This document shows positions 1-4,963 of a stretch of 7,748 nucleotides of DNA, one piece after another. A program made the position numbers and the translations under genes. Under the pieces are notes generated by a model. It did not search any database. It was not told the origin of the DNA and saw nothing but the letters and a program-made list of their open reading frames with translations. The stretch's first letter is position 1. Each line of letters opens with the position of its first letter. The stretch is from positions 1-7,748 of the forward strand of contig PWLT01000477.1 of assembly GCA_003558415.1 (NCBI GenBank). Reading direction: 5' to 3'. The stretch is from Hyphomicrobiales bacterium. GTDB taxonomy: Bacteria > Pseudomonadota > Alphaproteobacteria > Rhodobacterales > Rhodobacteraceae.

Positions 1-496
1 GATGAGCCCGACACCGACGGTGAGCCATCAGGAGGTCGTGCTCGAACTGTCCCGTCAGATCGACGAGCAATTCGACGACAAGCCGTGCCGCGTGCTGATT
101 TCACCGCTCGACGTCCGCCTGGCACGCGGTGACGAGTCCGACGAGGCCATCGATACCGTGGTCCAACCCGACCTATTGGTAGTCTGCGACCCCGCGCAGA
201 TCGACGAACGCGGCGTGCGCGGCGCCCCGGACTGGATCATCGAGGTGCTTCCCCCGGCCACAGCGGCGCACGATCAGGTCACGAAGCGCGAGGTCTACGA
301 ACGCGCTGGCGTGCGCGAATACTGGCTTGTGCATCCCACCGACCGGATCGTGATCATGTATCGCCTGGACAACCGTCGCTACGGCCGACCCGATATAACC
401 GAACTCACCGGTGAAACCGCGCCAGACGCCGTGCCTGACGTGGTGATCGACTGGGAGCGCGTAACGCGGCGGCTGCCGGGGGCGGAGTCGTCTTGA
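1..496 (+). CDS. Uma2-family putative endonuclease, copy 1 (5' end outside window)
   Basis: The frame is open from the first base and ends in TGA at 494-496. It matches the last 164 residues of the Uma2 gene at 2224-2820 with no gaps. By hand count 138 of 164 residues are identical, so about 34 N-terminal codons should lie before the window. Uma2 (DUF820) proteins have a PD-(D/E)XK nuclease fold and are presumed DNA endonucleases, with biological role unsettled. Visible core elements are the acidic PDLLVV strand, the IIEVL strand with its Glu, and the Lys in DQVTKREVYERAG, followed by REYWLVHP. The ATG at base 2 is internal (it equals Met35 of the other copy) and should not be taken as the start. 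One difference is a Pro where the other copy has Ser just after the catalytic IEVL strand (EVLPPAT against EVLSPAT). Family assignment is firm; activity is inferred. Confidence 0.88.
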   Translation, partial: MSPTPTVSHQEVVLELSRQIDEQFDDKPCRVLISPLDVRLARGDESDEAIDTVVQPDLLVVCDPAQIDERGVRGAPDWIIEVLPPATAAHDQVTKREVYERAGVREYWLVHPTDRIVIMYRLDNRRYGRPDITELTGETAPDAVPDVVIDWERVTRRLPGAESS

Positions 497-512
497 CCGC
501 GGCCAAGGGATC

Positions 513-555
513 TCAGGCGGCCGGCTGGTCTGCGAATCGGATACCCATTGATGTA
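513..555 (-). pseudogene. 3' terminal fragment of a PilZ-domain gene
   Basis: Read on the minus strand, this stretch encodes MGIRFADQPAA followed by TGA. It is nearly the same as MGLRFADQPAA, the C-terminus of the intact PilZ protein at 4150-4722, and the DNA is also closely similar. The three codons before it (V-T-S) are only weakly alignable. The homology stops where a REP half-site begins at 556, so the rest of this gene copy has been removed or displaced. It lies tail to tail with the Uma2 gene, 16 bases from its stop codon. No start or RBS remains, so it is a relic and not a gene. Confidence 0.75.
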
Positions 556-692
556 ACGGGGACAGATCTATTTCCCCGCCCCCCCTCCGGATCCCGGCTC
601 AAGGACGGCCACCCCGGCCGGCGGAACTAGACCCCACAACGGGGACGGAACCCACAGCGCGAACAGACTTATGAATCTGTCCCCGCTGTGGG
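556..692. mobile_element. Decayed RAYT/REP mini-unit
   Basis: The unit opens with the REP half-site ACGGGGACAGATCTATTT (556-573). Positions 568-634 then align with the last ~67 bases of the intact RAYT gene and its stop (1339-1406) at roughly 80% or more. The remnant is one base shorter near 577-582, which breaks the frame. It closes with the imperfect 42-bp palindrome at 651-692, whose right half carries an inverted AATCTGTCCCC. This looks like an internal-deletion derivative of a RAYT element: both inverted ends kept and almost all of the gene lost. It fills the gap between the PilZ fragment and the ParE toxin gene. Confidence 0.65.
651..692. repeat. Imperfect 42-bp palindromic REP hairpin
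   Basis: The left arm starts CCCACAGCG and the right arm ends CGCTGTGGG. The inner arms pair GAACAGA with the REP core ATCTGTCC, with about four mismatches across 21 positions. It ends 10 bases from the toxin stop codon (703-705), downstream of it on the minus strand, so its transcript could fold and act as a terminator or mRNA stabiliser. There is no clear U-tract, so a REP origin is the better explanation. Confidence 0.7.
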
Positions 693-702
693 CCGAATCA
701 GT

Positions 703-1014
703 TCAATCCAAACGCTCTCTCAGCCGTGTGATGAGGTCCATCCGTTCGTGGAGTATCGCCAGGACCACCGAAGATCCTTCCGTTTGCGGCAGGCAAAAGA
801 TGTAGTGGTGCCCCGCCAGGCGGACACGTAGCCCCGGCAGCAAGTCATCTCTTTGCCGAAACAGGCCCTCTCCGAGAGCGAGTTCGATCGCGGCCACTTC
901 GAGCCGTTCGATGTAGGCCCGGCGCTGTGCGCTACCCCATTCACGCTGGGTGTAGCGGACGATCTCCTGAAGATCGGCCTGAGCGCTCCACGTGAGAACG
1001 TAAGAGCGATTCAC
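703..1014 (-). CDS. ParE/RelE-family toxin
   Basis: A 103-residue protein of typical ParE length. It begins with a beta strand (SYVLTWS), followed by the helix AQADLQEIVRYTQREWG, and ends with LAILHERMDLITRLRERL, a C-terminal pattern seen in ParE toxins (ILHxRMD). ParE toxins usually poison DNA gyrase; RelE-type members cleave mRNA at ribosomes. The ILHERMDL ending favours ParE, but the target is inferred. The start is GTG at 1014-1012. It overlaps the antitoxin stop in GTGA, so the pair is translationally coupled with antitoxin first. The start is supported by that overlap and by N-terminal homology. The gene is intact and probably cotranscribed from the promoter at 1297-1324. Confidence 0.88.
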   Translation of the reverse strand: MNRSYVLTWSAQADLQEIVRYTQREWGSAQRRAYIERLEVAAIELALGEGLFRQRDDLLPGLRVRLAGHHYIFCLPQTEGSSVVLAILHERMDLITRLRERLD

Positions 1015-1262
1015 TCGCCGGTTTCGGCGCGCAGGGTTTTTTCGGCGATCTCGCTGATGCTGCCTTGCGCATACTCACCGCGATGGGCCTCGGCGACGCG
1101 TTCAGCCAGCAGCGCCTTGAGCTCTTGCGCTGCCTGATCTCCGCTACCCGGCGGGAACAGCCGCTCGAGCGTGAACTGCTTGATGCTCTTACCGGCCAAA
1201 GCCGCCATCGCTTTCAGCGCCTGGTGCTGTTGCTCCGTAATATCAATCGTTAGTCGGCTCAT
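1011..1262 (-). CDS. Ribbon-helix-helix (ParD-like) antitoxin
   Basis: An 83-residue protein. Residues 1-7 (SRLTIDI) form the likely DNA-binding beta strand, followed by helices at TEQQHQALKAMAALAG and SIKQFTLERLF, the pattern of an RHH repressor. After a Pro-Gly hinge, the acidic helical C-terminal half (residues ~43-83) should wrap the toxin. The role is to neutralise the ParE-like toxin encoded immediately downstream and to repress its own operon. The start is ATG at 1262, with GAGG seven bases upstream. The stop overlaps the toxin's GTG start. A palindrome between the -35 and -10 boxes is the obvious operator. The family is well supported; naming it ParD rests on the ParE-like partner. 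Confidence 0.85.
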   Translation of the reverse strand: MSRLTIDITEQQHQALKAMAALAGKSIKQFTLERLFPPGSGDQAAQELKALLAERVAEAHRGEYAQGSISEIAEKTLRAETGE

Positions 1263-1296
1263 GCGCTCGCCTCAGTGGACCCACGACACGACAATC

Positions 1297-1324
1297 AGTA
1301 TCCCACATTTGTGGGGAATGTTAA
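1297..1324 (-). promoter_or_regulatory. Promoter with palindromic operator for the ParE/RHH operon
   Basis: On the minus strand, TTAACA (1324-1319) lies 16 bases before GATACT (1302-1297), giving 5/6 and 4/6 matches to sigma-70 boxes. The spacer holds the inverted repeat CCCACA-TT-TGTGGG (1302-1315). Transcription would start near 1290 and leave a leader of about 28 bases before the ATG at 1262. An operator inside the spacer is the usual layout for autorepression by RHH antitoxins. The -35 box lies only two bases from the REP end of the neighbouring RAYT element. Confidence 0.6.
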
Positions 1325-1326
1325 AA

Positions 1327-1344
1327 ACCGGGACAGATCTATTT
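1327..1344 (+). repeat. REP half-site at the 3' side of the RAYT gene
   Basis: The sequence ACCGGGACAGATCTATTT differs by one base from the 556-573 copy. It contains the RAYT stop codon (TAG, 1341-1339 on the minus strand). It is the inverted partner of the site at 2121-2138, so the two bracket the transposase gene. Confidence 0.8.
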
Positions 1345-2055
1345 GCCCGATCTCCCCTCCGGGTCCCGGCTCAAGGATGGCCGCCCCGGCCGACGGAACT
1401 CGACCCTGCGCCCCGCAATGCGCGCGACCTCATCCACGAACTGCTGATTGCCCGTCAACTGACCGCGCTGCAGGGACTCCCGAATGAGAGCCCATTCGCC
1501 GGCTGGAACCGACTCGCGCAGGAAGCGTTCGTAGGCCGATCGGCGAGCTGGCTCGGAATCCCCCAATCCAAGGTACCAGGGATCCGGATGGAACCAGGCA
1601 TCGGCGTCGAAACCCATCCGCTGCCGGTAGGTTGACCATGGATACTCCGCCGCCTCCGCCACCATGCCGGCGCGCACCGGGTTCAGTTCGACGTAACGCA
1701 CGCAGGCCAGGAGATAGCGGTCTGACTGGATCGGGCTCGACTTGTAGCGGCTCTCCCACAGCGTGCCGGTCCTGCCCTCCAGCTTGTTGCGATACCGAGT
1801 GGTGCGCCCCGCCAGCGCCTTCATCAGCCGTGCCAACGCACCGTCCGCATCTCCCGGTGTGAGCAGCAGGTGGACGTGGTTGGTCATCAGGCAGTACGCG
1901 TGGACGCGCACCGCATGCGTCGCACTGAGCTCCTGCAGATGCCCGAGGTAACGCCGGTAATCCGCCTCGCTGGCGAACACCACCTGCCGGTTGTGCCCGC
2001 GCTGCACGATGTGGTGCGGGTAGTCGGGCAGCACGATGCGCCCTGTCCTTGGCAT
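1339..2055 (-). CDS. REP-associated tyrosine transposase (RAYT, Y1_Tnp/IS200-like)
   Basis: A 238-residue HUH single-strand nuclease of the RAYT family, which recognises and moves REP palindromes. The N-terminus MPRTGRIVLPDYPHHIVQRG is typical of the family. The metal-binding HUH motif is H60-V-H62 in CLMTNHVHLLL. The likely catalytic tyrosine is Tyr121 in RYVELNPVRAG, preceded by GTLWESRYKSSPI. The frame could open at 2070, but the ATG at 2055 has GGAGGA eight bases upstream and restores the usual N-terminus, so it is chosen. The gene appears intact and lies between inverted REP half-sites (1327-1344 and 2121-2138), with the first overlapping its stop codon. It points the same way as the toxin operon downstream, so read-through could reach that operon. 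A decayed relative of its 3' end lies at 568-634. Confidence 0.93.
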   Translation of the reverse strand: MPRTGRIVLPDYPHHIVQRGHNRQVVFASEADYRRYLGHLQELSATHAVRVHAYCLMTNHVHLLLTPGDADGALARLMKALAGRTTRYRNKLEGRTGTLWESRYKSSPIQSDRYLLACVRYVELNPVRAGMVAEAAEYPWSTYRQRMGFDADAWFHPDPWYLGLGDSEPARRSAYERFLRESVPAGEWALIRESLQRGQLTGNQQFVDEVARIAGRRVEFRRPGRPSLSRDPEGRSGK

Positions 2056-2120
2056 CGTTGGTTCCTCCATGAATCGCTTGCCTGCCGAATGTAGCGCATC
2101 TCGGCGAAGTGGGAGTGGCG

Positions 2121-2138
2121 AAATAGATCTGTCCCCGT
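2121..2138 (-). repeat. REP half-site upstream of the RAYT gene
   Basis: The sequence AAATAGATCTGTCCCCGT is the inverted copy of the sites at 556-573 and 1327-1344. With the latter it frames the transposase gene, giving an element of about 812 bp. The 85 bases from here to the Uma2 start hold no gene. Confidence 0.8.
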
Positions 2139-2223
2139 TTCCGCCGCTGCTCGCTCGGCACGGCGTTGCGCCATCGGGCGGGCTCGGCGATCATGGATTT
2201 CGCAGGACGAGAGGGCGAACGAG

Positions 2224-2820
2224 ATGGGATTACCGAGACGGGACCTCCAGCATCACACCTATGGCGATTATCTCGCCTGGCCAGAGGACGTCCGCTATGA
2301 GCTGATCGACGGCTTCACCTATGCGATGAGCCCGGCACCGACGGTGAGTCATCAGGAGGTCACCGGCGCGATCTACCGCCAGATCGACGAGCAACTAGCC
2401 GACACGCCCTGCCGAGTGCTGATTTCACCGCTCGACGTGCGCCTGCCGCGGGGTGACGAGGCCGACGAAGCCGTCGACACCGTGGTCCAGCCCGATCTAC
2501 TGGTGGTCTGCGATCCCACGCGGATCGACGAGCGCGGGGTGCGCGGCGCCCCGGACTGGGTCATCGAGGTGCTCTCCCCGGCCACCGCGGCGCACGATCA
2601 GGTCACGAAGCGCGAGCTCTATGAACGCGCCGGCGTGCGCGAATACTGGCTGGTGCATCCCACCGACCGGATCGTGATCGTGTACCGGCTGGAGAACCGC
2701 CGCTACGGCCGACCCGATGTGGCCGAACTCACCGGCGAGACCGTGCCAGAGGCTGTGCCGGGTGTTGTCATTGGCTGGGAGCGCGTGACGCGGCGGCTGC
2801 CGGGGGCGGATTCGTCCTGA
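2224..2820 (+). CDS. Uma2-family putative endonuclease, copy 2 (full length)
   Basis: A 198-residue protein, the usual length for Uma2 (DUF820). The start ATG at 2224 has GAGGG eight bases upstream. The N-terminus HTYGDYLAWPEDVRYELIDG is the standard Uma2 opening. Nuclease-core candidates are Asp91 (QPDLLVV), Glu115 (WVIEVLSPAT) and Lys129 (DQVTKRELYERAG), followed by REYWLVHP. All positions of the PD-(D/E)XK core appear present, so activity is plausible. The substrate and cellular role of this family are not established. The C-terminal 164 codons duplicate the gene at 1-496 (about 86% DNA identity, exact offset 2324 bases). The stop codon is 14 bases from a perfect REP palindrome that may also end transcription. 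It could serve in defence or in mobile DNA; no partner gene settles this. Confidence 0.9.
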   Translation: MGLPRRDLQHHTYGDYLAWPEDVRYELIDGFTYAMSPAPTVSHQEVTGAIYRQIDEQLADTPCRVLISPLDVRLPRGDEADEAVDTVVQPDLLVVCDPTRIDERGVRGAPDWVIEVLSPATAAHDQVTKRELYERAGVREYWLVHPTDRIVIVYRLENRRYGRPDVAELTGETVPEAVPGVVIGWERVTRRLPGADSS

Positions 2821-2834
2821 CCGGTGCACGGCTT

Positions 2835-2884
2835 GATTTATCTAACGGGGACAGATTTATAAATCTGTCCCCGTTAGATAAATC
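2835..2884. repeat. Perfect 50-bp REP palindrome
   Basis: The dyad centre lies between 2859 and 2860 and all 25 base pairs match. Each arm contains ACGGGGACAGATTTA. It is two REP half-sites joined head to head with no loop. A further inverted half-site follows at 2879-2895, 19 bases after the one at 2860-2876. It lies just after the Uma2 stop codon, and in RNA would form a long hairpin. Confidence 0.92.
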
Positions 2885-3078
2885 TGTCCCCGTTAACGCC
2901 GTTAACGAGGCCAATCCCCAGCCGATTCCGGAACACCACCGTCGCGTCCCGCACTCCCGAGCTTGGCACTGCCAGCCGCACCGCCGTCCCCGGGGCGGGC
3001 TCAACGCTGTCGACCACCACCCTTGCCCCACCAAGCGACAGATCGACCAGTCGACACGATGCCGCCCGGCCCCGCGGA
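2874..3078 (-). pseudogene. PilZ-domain gene fragment broken by REP sequences
   Basis: The minus strand encodes CRLVDLSLGGARVVV, then PAPGTAVRLAVPSSGVRDAT, then VVFRNRLGIGL. This matches the second half of the intact PilZ protein (CQLVDLSLGGARVML, FRNDVAMGL). The DxSxxG part of the c-di-GMP motif is kept (DLSLGG). The RxxxR arm and everything upstream are missing beyond about 3075, where a G-rich stretch and a REP half-site begin. At its 3' side the frame runs into REP DNA, adds a few foreign residues (NGVNGDRFI) and stops at TAA (2876-2874). No start or RBS is visible. It is a relic of a second PilZ gene that lay tail to tail with the Uma2 gene. Confidence 0.75.
2879..2895 (-). repeat. Additional REP half-site, tandem to the palindrome
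   Basis: TAAATCTGTCCCCGTTA repeats exactly the sequence at 2860-2876 with a 19-bp period. It is read through by the disrupted PilZ frame before the stop codon at 2876-2874. Confidence 0.85.
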
Positions 3079-3090
3079 AAGGGGGGAAAG

Positions 3091-3106
3091 GGGGGCAGAT
3101 TTATTT
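3091..3106 (+). repeat. Degenerate REP half-site
   Basis: GGGGGCAGATTTATTT matches the REP core with one change in the G-rich part. It marks the point where PilZ homology of the fragment at 2874-3078 ends. Confidence 0.6.
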
Positions 3107-3285
3107 CGCCTCCGCGGATTGCATTCGGTCTCCATCCACCTCCCCCAGCGCATAACGCTCCCGCTGCTGATTCAGGACCGCGAGATCATTCCGGTGAACT
3201 TTGGGGAACACGACACGGTGTGATTGAAGGTCACGGCAGGGATACCGAATGCGGTACTGGAGGCACTTCTTGCCTGAGTGCTAGC
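3107..3285. other. Intergenic stretch before the MNT-HEPN operon
   Basis: No recognisable complete gene. The minus strand is open from 3280 to a TAA at 3103-3101 and would end GEVDGDRMQSAEAK, but it has no credible start codon and I do not recognise it. The promoter of the downstream operon must lie here or upstream; I see no convincing -35/-10 pair. Confidence 0.4.
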
Positions 3286-3294
3286 ATGTCAGGC
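3272..3294 (+). promoter_or_regulatory. Inverted repeat enclosing the MNT start codon
   Basis: GCCTGA (3272-3277) and TCAGGC (3289-3294) are exact inverted repeats with an 11-base loop that holds the ATG (3286-3288). The RNA hairpin could hide the start codon, or the DNA dyad could be an operator. The function is inferred from position only. Confidence 0.35.
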
Positions 3295-3615
3295 TCAGGT
3301 AAACCGCAGGAACCGAAGCCCGTGCGCTTGACCCGGCAGCAACTCGAAAGCATTCGCAGGTCGGCCCAGACGGCGTTCGGCTCCGGCACCCTAGTCAAGC
3401 TCTTCGGGTCGCGCGTCGACGATAGCAAGCTGGGCGGGGACATCGACCTGCTGGTTCGACCGGCGCACCAGGACCACCTGTTGCGGCGGAAATTGCGATT
3501 TCTCGCGCTGCTGGAGGAAGCTCTGGGTGAGCGCAAGATCGACGTGGTGATCGAGCAACCGCATGACACTCGCCCCATCGTTCGGGTCGCCCGGGAAACC
3601 GGGGTCAGCCTGTGA
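3286..3615 (+). CDS. MNT-type nucleotidyltransferase antitoxin (MntA-like)
   Basis: A 109-residue minimal nucleotidyltransferase. Catalytic elements are G41-S42 in LFGSRVDD, the metal-binding pair D52-x-D54 in GGDIDLLV, and a third acid D86 in KIDVVI. In characterised MntA-HepT pairs the MNT enzyme transfers AMP to a tyrosine of the HEPN partner and silences its RNase activity; here that role is inferred from the neighbour. The frame is open further upstream (GTG at 3220), but that extension is low in complexity and unlike the family. The ATG at 3286 gives a normal length, though its Shine-Dalgarno signal is poor. The stop overlaps the HEPN start in GTGA, so the two are coupled. The gene appears intact. 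Confidence 0.88.
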   Translation: MSGSGKPQEPKPVRLTRQQLESIRRSAQTAFGSGTLVKLFGSRVDDSKLGGDIDLLVRPAHQDHLLRRKLRFLALLEEALGERKIDVVIEQPHDTRPIVRVARETGVSL

Positions 3616-4088
3616 CCCTCGAGACCGAGAAGGCGGCGCTGCACCATGCGCTGGATCTGTGCCGCGCCCACGAGGCCGCACTCGGGGATGCGTTGGCCGA
3701 CATGGACCGGCGCCGTTGGGCCGCTGCGGACCTGGACCATCTGTCCAAGGCGGATCGCCGCCTGCTCGACCAGTTCGCCTATCGCTACACCCGCCTCCAG
3801 GACGACATGGGCCAACGGTTGATACCCGCTGCGCTCCGAGCGCTCGGGGAAGACATTGGCCCCATGCCCATGCTGGACCGCCTCAACCGCCTCGAACAAC
3901 TGCGCTGGCTTCCGTCCGCAGAGGAATGGACCGAGTTGCGCCGCATCCGCAACGAATTCACGCACGAGTACCCCGAATCCCCCGAGGAGCGCCGCGAACG
4001 CCTCGAACTCGCGATGCACGCAGCTCGCCGGCTGGTCGAGATCGTCGGCATCATGAAACGGCGCGCGGGAGAGCAGGGGTTGGCTTGA
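3612..4088 (+). CDS. HEPN-domain ribonuclease toxin (HepT-like)
   Basis: A 158-residue, largely helical protein with the HEPN RNase signature R113-N-E-F-T-H118, extended by Tyr120 to the R-x4-H-x-Y motif of HepT toxins. Arg and His are the expected RNase residues. The Tyr is the expected AMP acceptor for the MNT partner. At about 158 residues it is longer than many HepT toxins of ~110-140, with extra helices at the N-terminus (residues 1-60). The start is GTG at 3612 and overlaps the MNT stop by four bases, giving an antitoxin-then-toxin operon. It ends about 60 bases from the convergent PilZ gene. Such pairs stabilise mobile DNA or act in phage defence; which applies here cannot be told from sequence. 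The catalytic motif is complete. Confidence 0.87.
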   Translation: MTLETEKAALHHALDLCRAHEAALGDALADMDRRRWAAADLDHLSKADRRLLDQFAYRYTRLQDDMGQRLIPAALRALGEDIGPMPMLDRLNRLEQLRWLPSAEEWTELRRIRNEFTHEYPESPEERRERLELAMHAARRLVEIVGIMKRRAGEQGLA

Positions 4089-4120
4089 CATCCTCCCAGG
4101 CCTGAGCGCCGGGGCGTTTC
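4085..4120. repeat. IS200/IS605-like end hairpin or terminator remnant
   Basis: TTGACATCCTCCCAGGCCTG begins exactly at the HEPN stop and resembles the conserved terminal sequence of IS200/IS605 (OrfB/TnpB) elements, usually of the form GACATCCTCCCCGGCCTGAA. The hairpin pairs CCC-A-GGC (4095-4101) with GCC-G-GGG (4108-4114) around a six-base loop, with one mismatch. No transposase or TnpB gene is present nearby, so it may be a relic end or just a terminator between convergent genes. The resemblance is from memory of the family. Confidence 0.35.
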
Positions 4121-4149
4121 GCGCTAACTCGTTACCGGCGAGAAATCGC

Positions 4150-4722
4150 TCAGGCGGCCGGCTGGTCCGCAAACCGGAGACCCATCGCGACGTCGTTCCG
4201 GAATGCGACGGTCGCGTCCCGGATTCCCGCATTGGGCAATGCAAGCCGCACTTCTGTTCCCGGAACGGGTGCCGGCTCCCACAACATCACGCGCGCGCCG
4301 CCAAGCGAGAGATCGACCAACTGGCAGGGCGAACGCCGCCCCGCCAACCAGACCTCGCTGATGGCGTCGATGGCTTCACGAGGAAAGCGCCGGCGATCCC
4401 CGTCGGCTGCAGTCGCACCAGACCGCGTGTCCGTACCCGCATTTTCCGACCAAACCCTTGCCGCCTCTCGGTGACGTCCGAAAGCCGACGTCGCATAGAT
4501 CTCGGCCTGTGTCCGGTTGGCCACCGGCGGCTCACCCAGCCGCTCGATCAACGCGGCCACAAAGAGGGGGGCGACAGCCTCGTACTCGGCCCGTGTCGCC
4601 ATGTCCGCGCGCAGCTGAGCGTGAATTTCCTTCAGGATGCTGGCGCGGTGCTCCCATCCAGCCTCCGAAATCACGGAAAACCAGAAGTCGACCAGCTCTT
4701 GGGACAGTCTGTCCGCGTCCAT
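4150..4722 (-). CDS. PilZ-domain protein (putative c-di-GMP receptor)
   Basis: A 190-residue protein. Residues ~1-90 are helical with no domain I recognise (MDADRLSQELVDFWFSVI at the start). A polar linker follows, then a C-terminal PilZ domain from ~110. The c-di-GMP motifs are both present: R111-x-x-x-R115 (RRFPR) and D137-x-S139-x-x-G142 (DLSLGG). The frame extends to 4779, but AAGGA lies six bases before the ATG at 4722, which is chosen. It is convergent with the HEPN toxin gene and lies downstream, in the same direction, of the ATPase-OmpA gene with 241 bases between. Given the nearby polysaccharide genes, control of exopolysaccharide or surface behaviour by c-di-GMP is a reasonable inference. 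Two broken relatives of its 3' half lie at 513-555 and 2874-3078. Confidence 0.87.
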   Translation of the reverse strand: MDADRLSQELVDFWFSVISEAGWEHRASILKEIHAQLRADMATRAEYEAVAPLFVAALIERLGEPPVANRTQAEIYATSAFGRHREAARVWSENAGTDTRSGATAADGDRRRFPREAIDAISEVWLAGRRSPCQLVDLSLGGARVMLWEPAPVPGTEVRLALPNAGIRDATVAFRNDVAMGLRFADQPAA

Positions 4723-4963
4723 CAGCATTCCTTTGGGCCGGGGCGGTCGAGACACCAACACGCAACTCGTTGGCAGCATTATGCAAGCCCGACCCGACGT
4801 GCGGCAATACGTCCAGACACATCAGGCCGTTTGGCCCCGGGGAGAGGTGAATCAACCGGCGTCGCGAGGGTCGCAACGACGTGACGATCCACAAGGCGCT
4901 AATGTCCCTCGTGTGGATTACCGCGCGTCGCCCGCAAGGGCAACGGAGTTGACCAGCGTTTGC
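4723..4963. other. Intergenic region between the PilZ and ATPase-OmpA genes
   Basis: No gene is supported here. Two inverted repeats are visible: a compact stem-loop at 4927-4944 and the wider pair ATCCACA (4887-4893) / TGTGGAT (4912-4918). The PilZ promoter should lie within this region, but no clear boxes were found. Confidence 0.5.
4927..4944 (-). terminator. Possible terminator stem-loop after the ATPase-OmpA gene
   Basis: On the minus strand GTTGCCC and GGGCGAC pair in seven positions (one G-U) around a TTGC loop, starting about 20 bases after the stop codon. No U-tract follows, so intrinsic termination is doubtful. Confidence 0.3.

Noticed and set aside
1430..2194. 254-codon minus-strand frame overlapping the RAYT gene
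   Set aside because: It is a shifted frame of the transposase, which holds the HUH and Tyr motifs; the protein is low in complexity.
556..3106. Repeated GGGGACAGAT motifs as a CRISPR array
   Set aside because: The copies are palindromic, in both orientations and irregularly spaced, and are tied to a RAYT gene, so they are REP elements.
2963..3223. 86-codon plus-strand frame
   Set aside because: It runs antisense through the PilZ relic and a REP half-site, with no RBS or recognisable domain.
3231..4244. 337-codon minus-strand open frame across the MNT-HEPN region
   Set aside because: It opposes two overlapping genes with complete catalytic motifs and shows no family features of its own.
4887..4918. 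Inverted repeat ATCCACA/TGTGGAT as operator or terminator
   Set aside because: Only seven bases with an 18-base gap and no T-run; could occur by chance.
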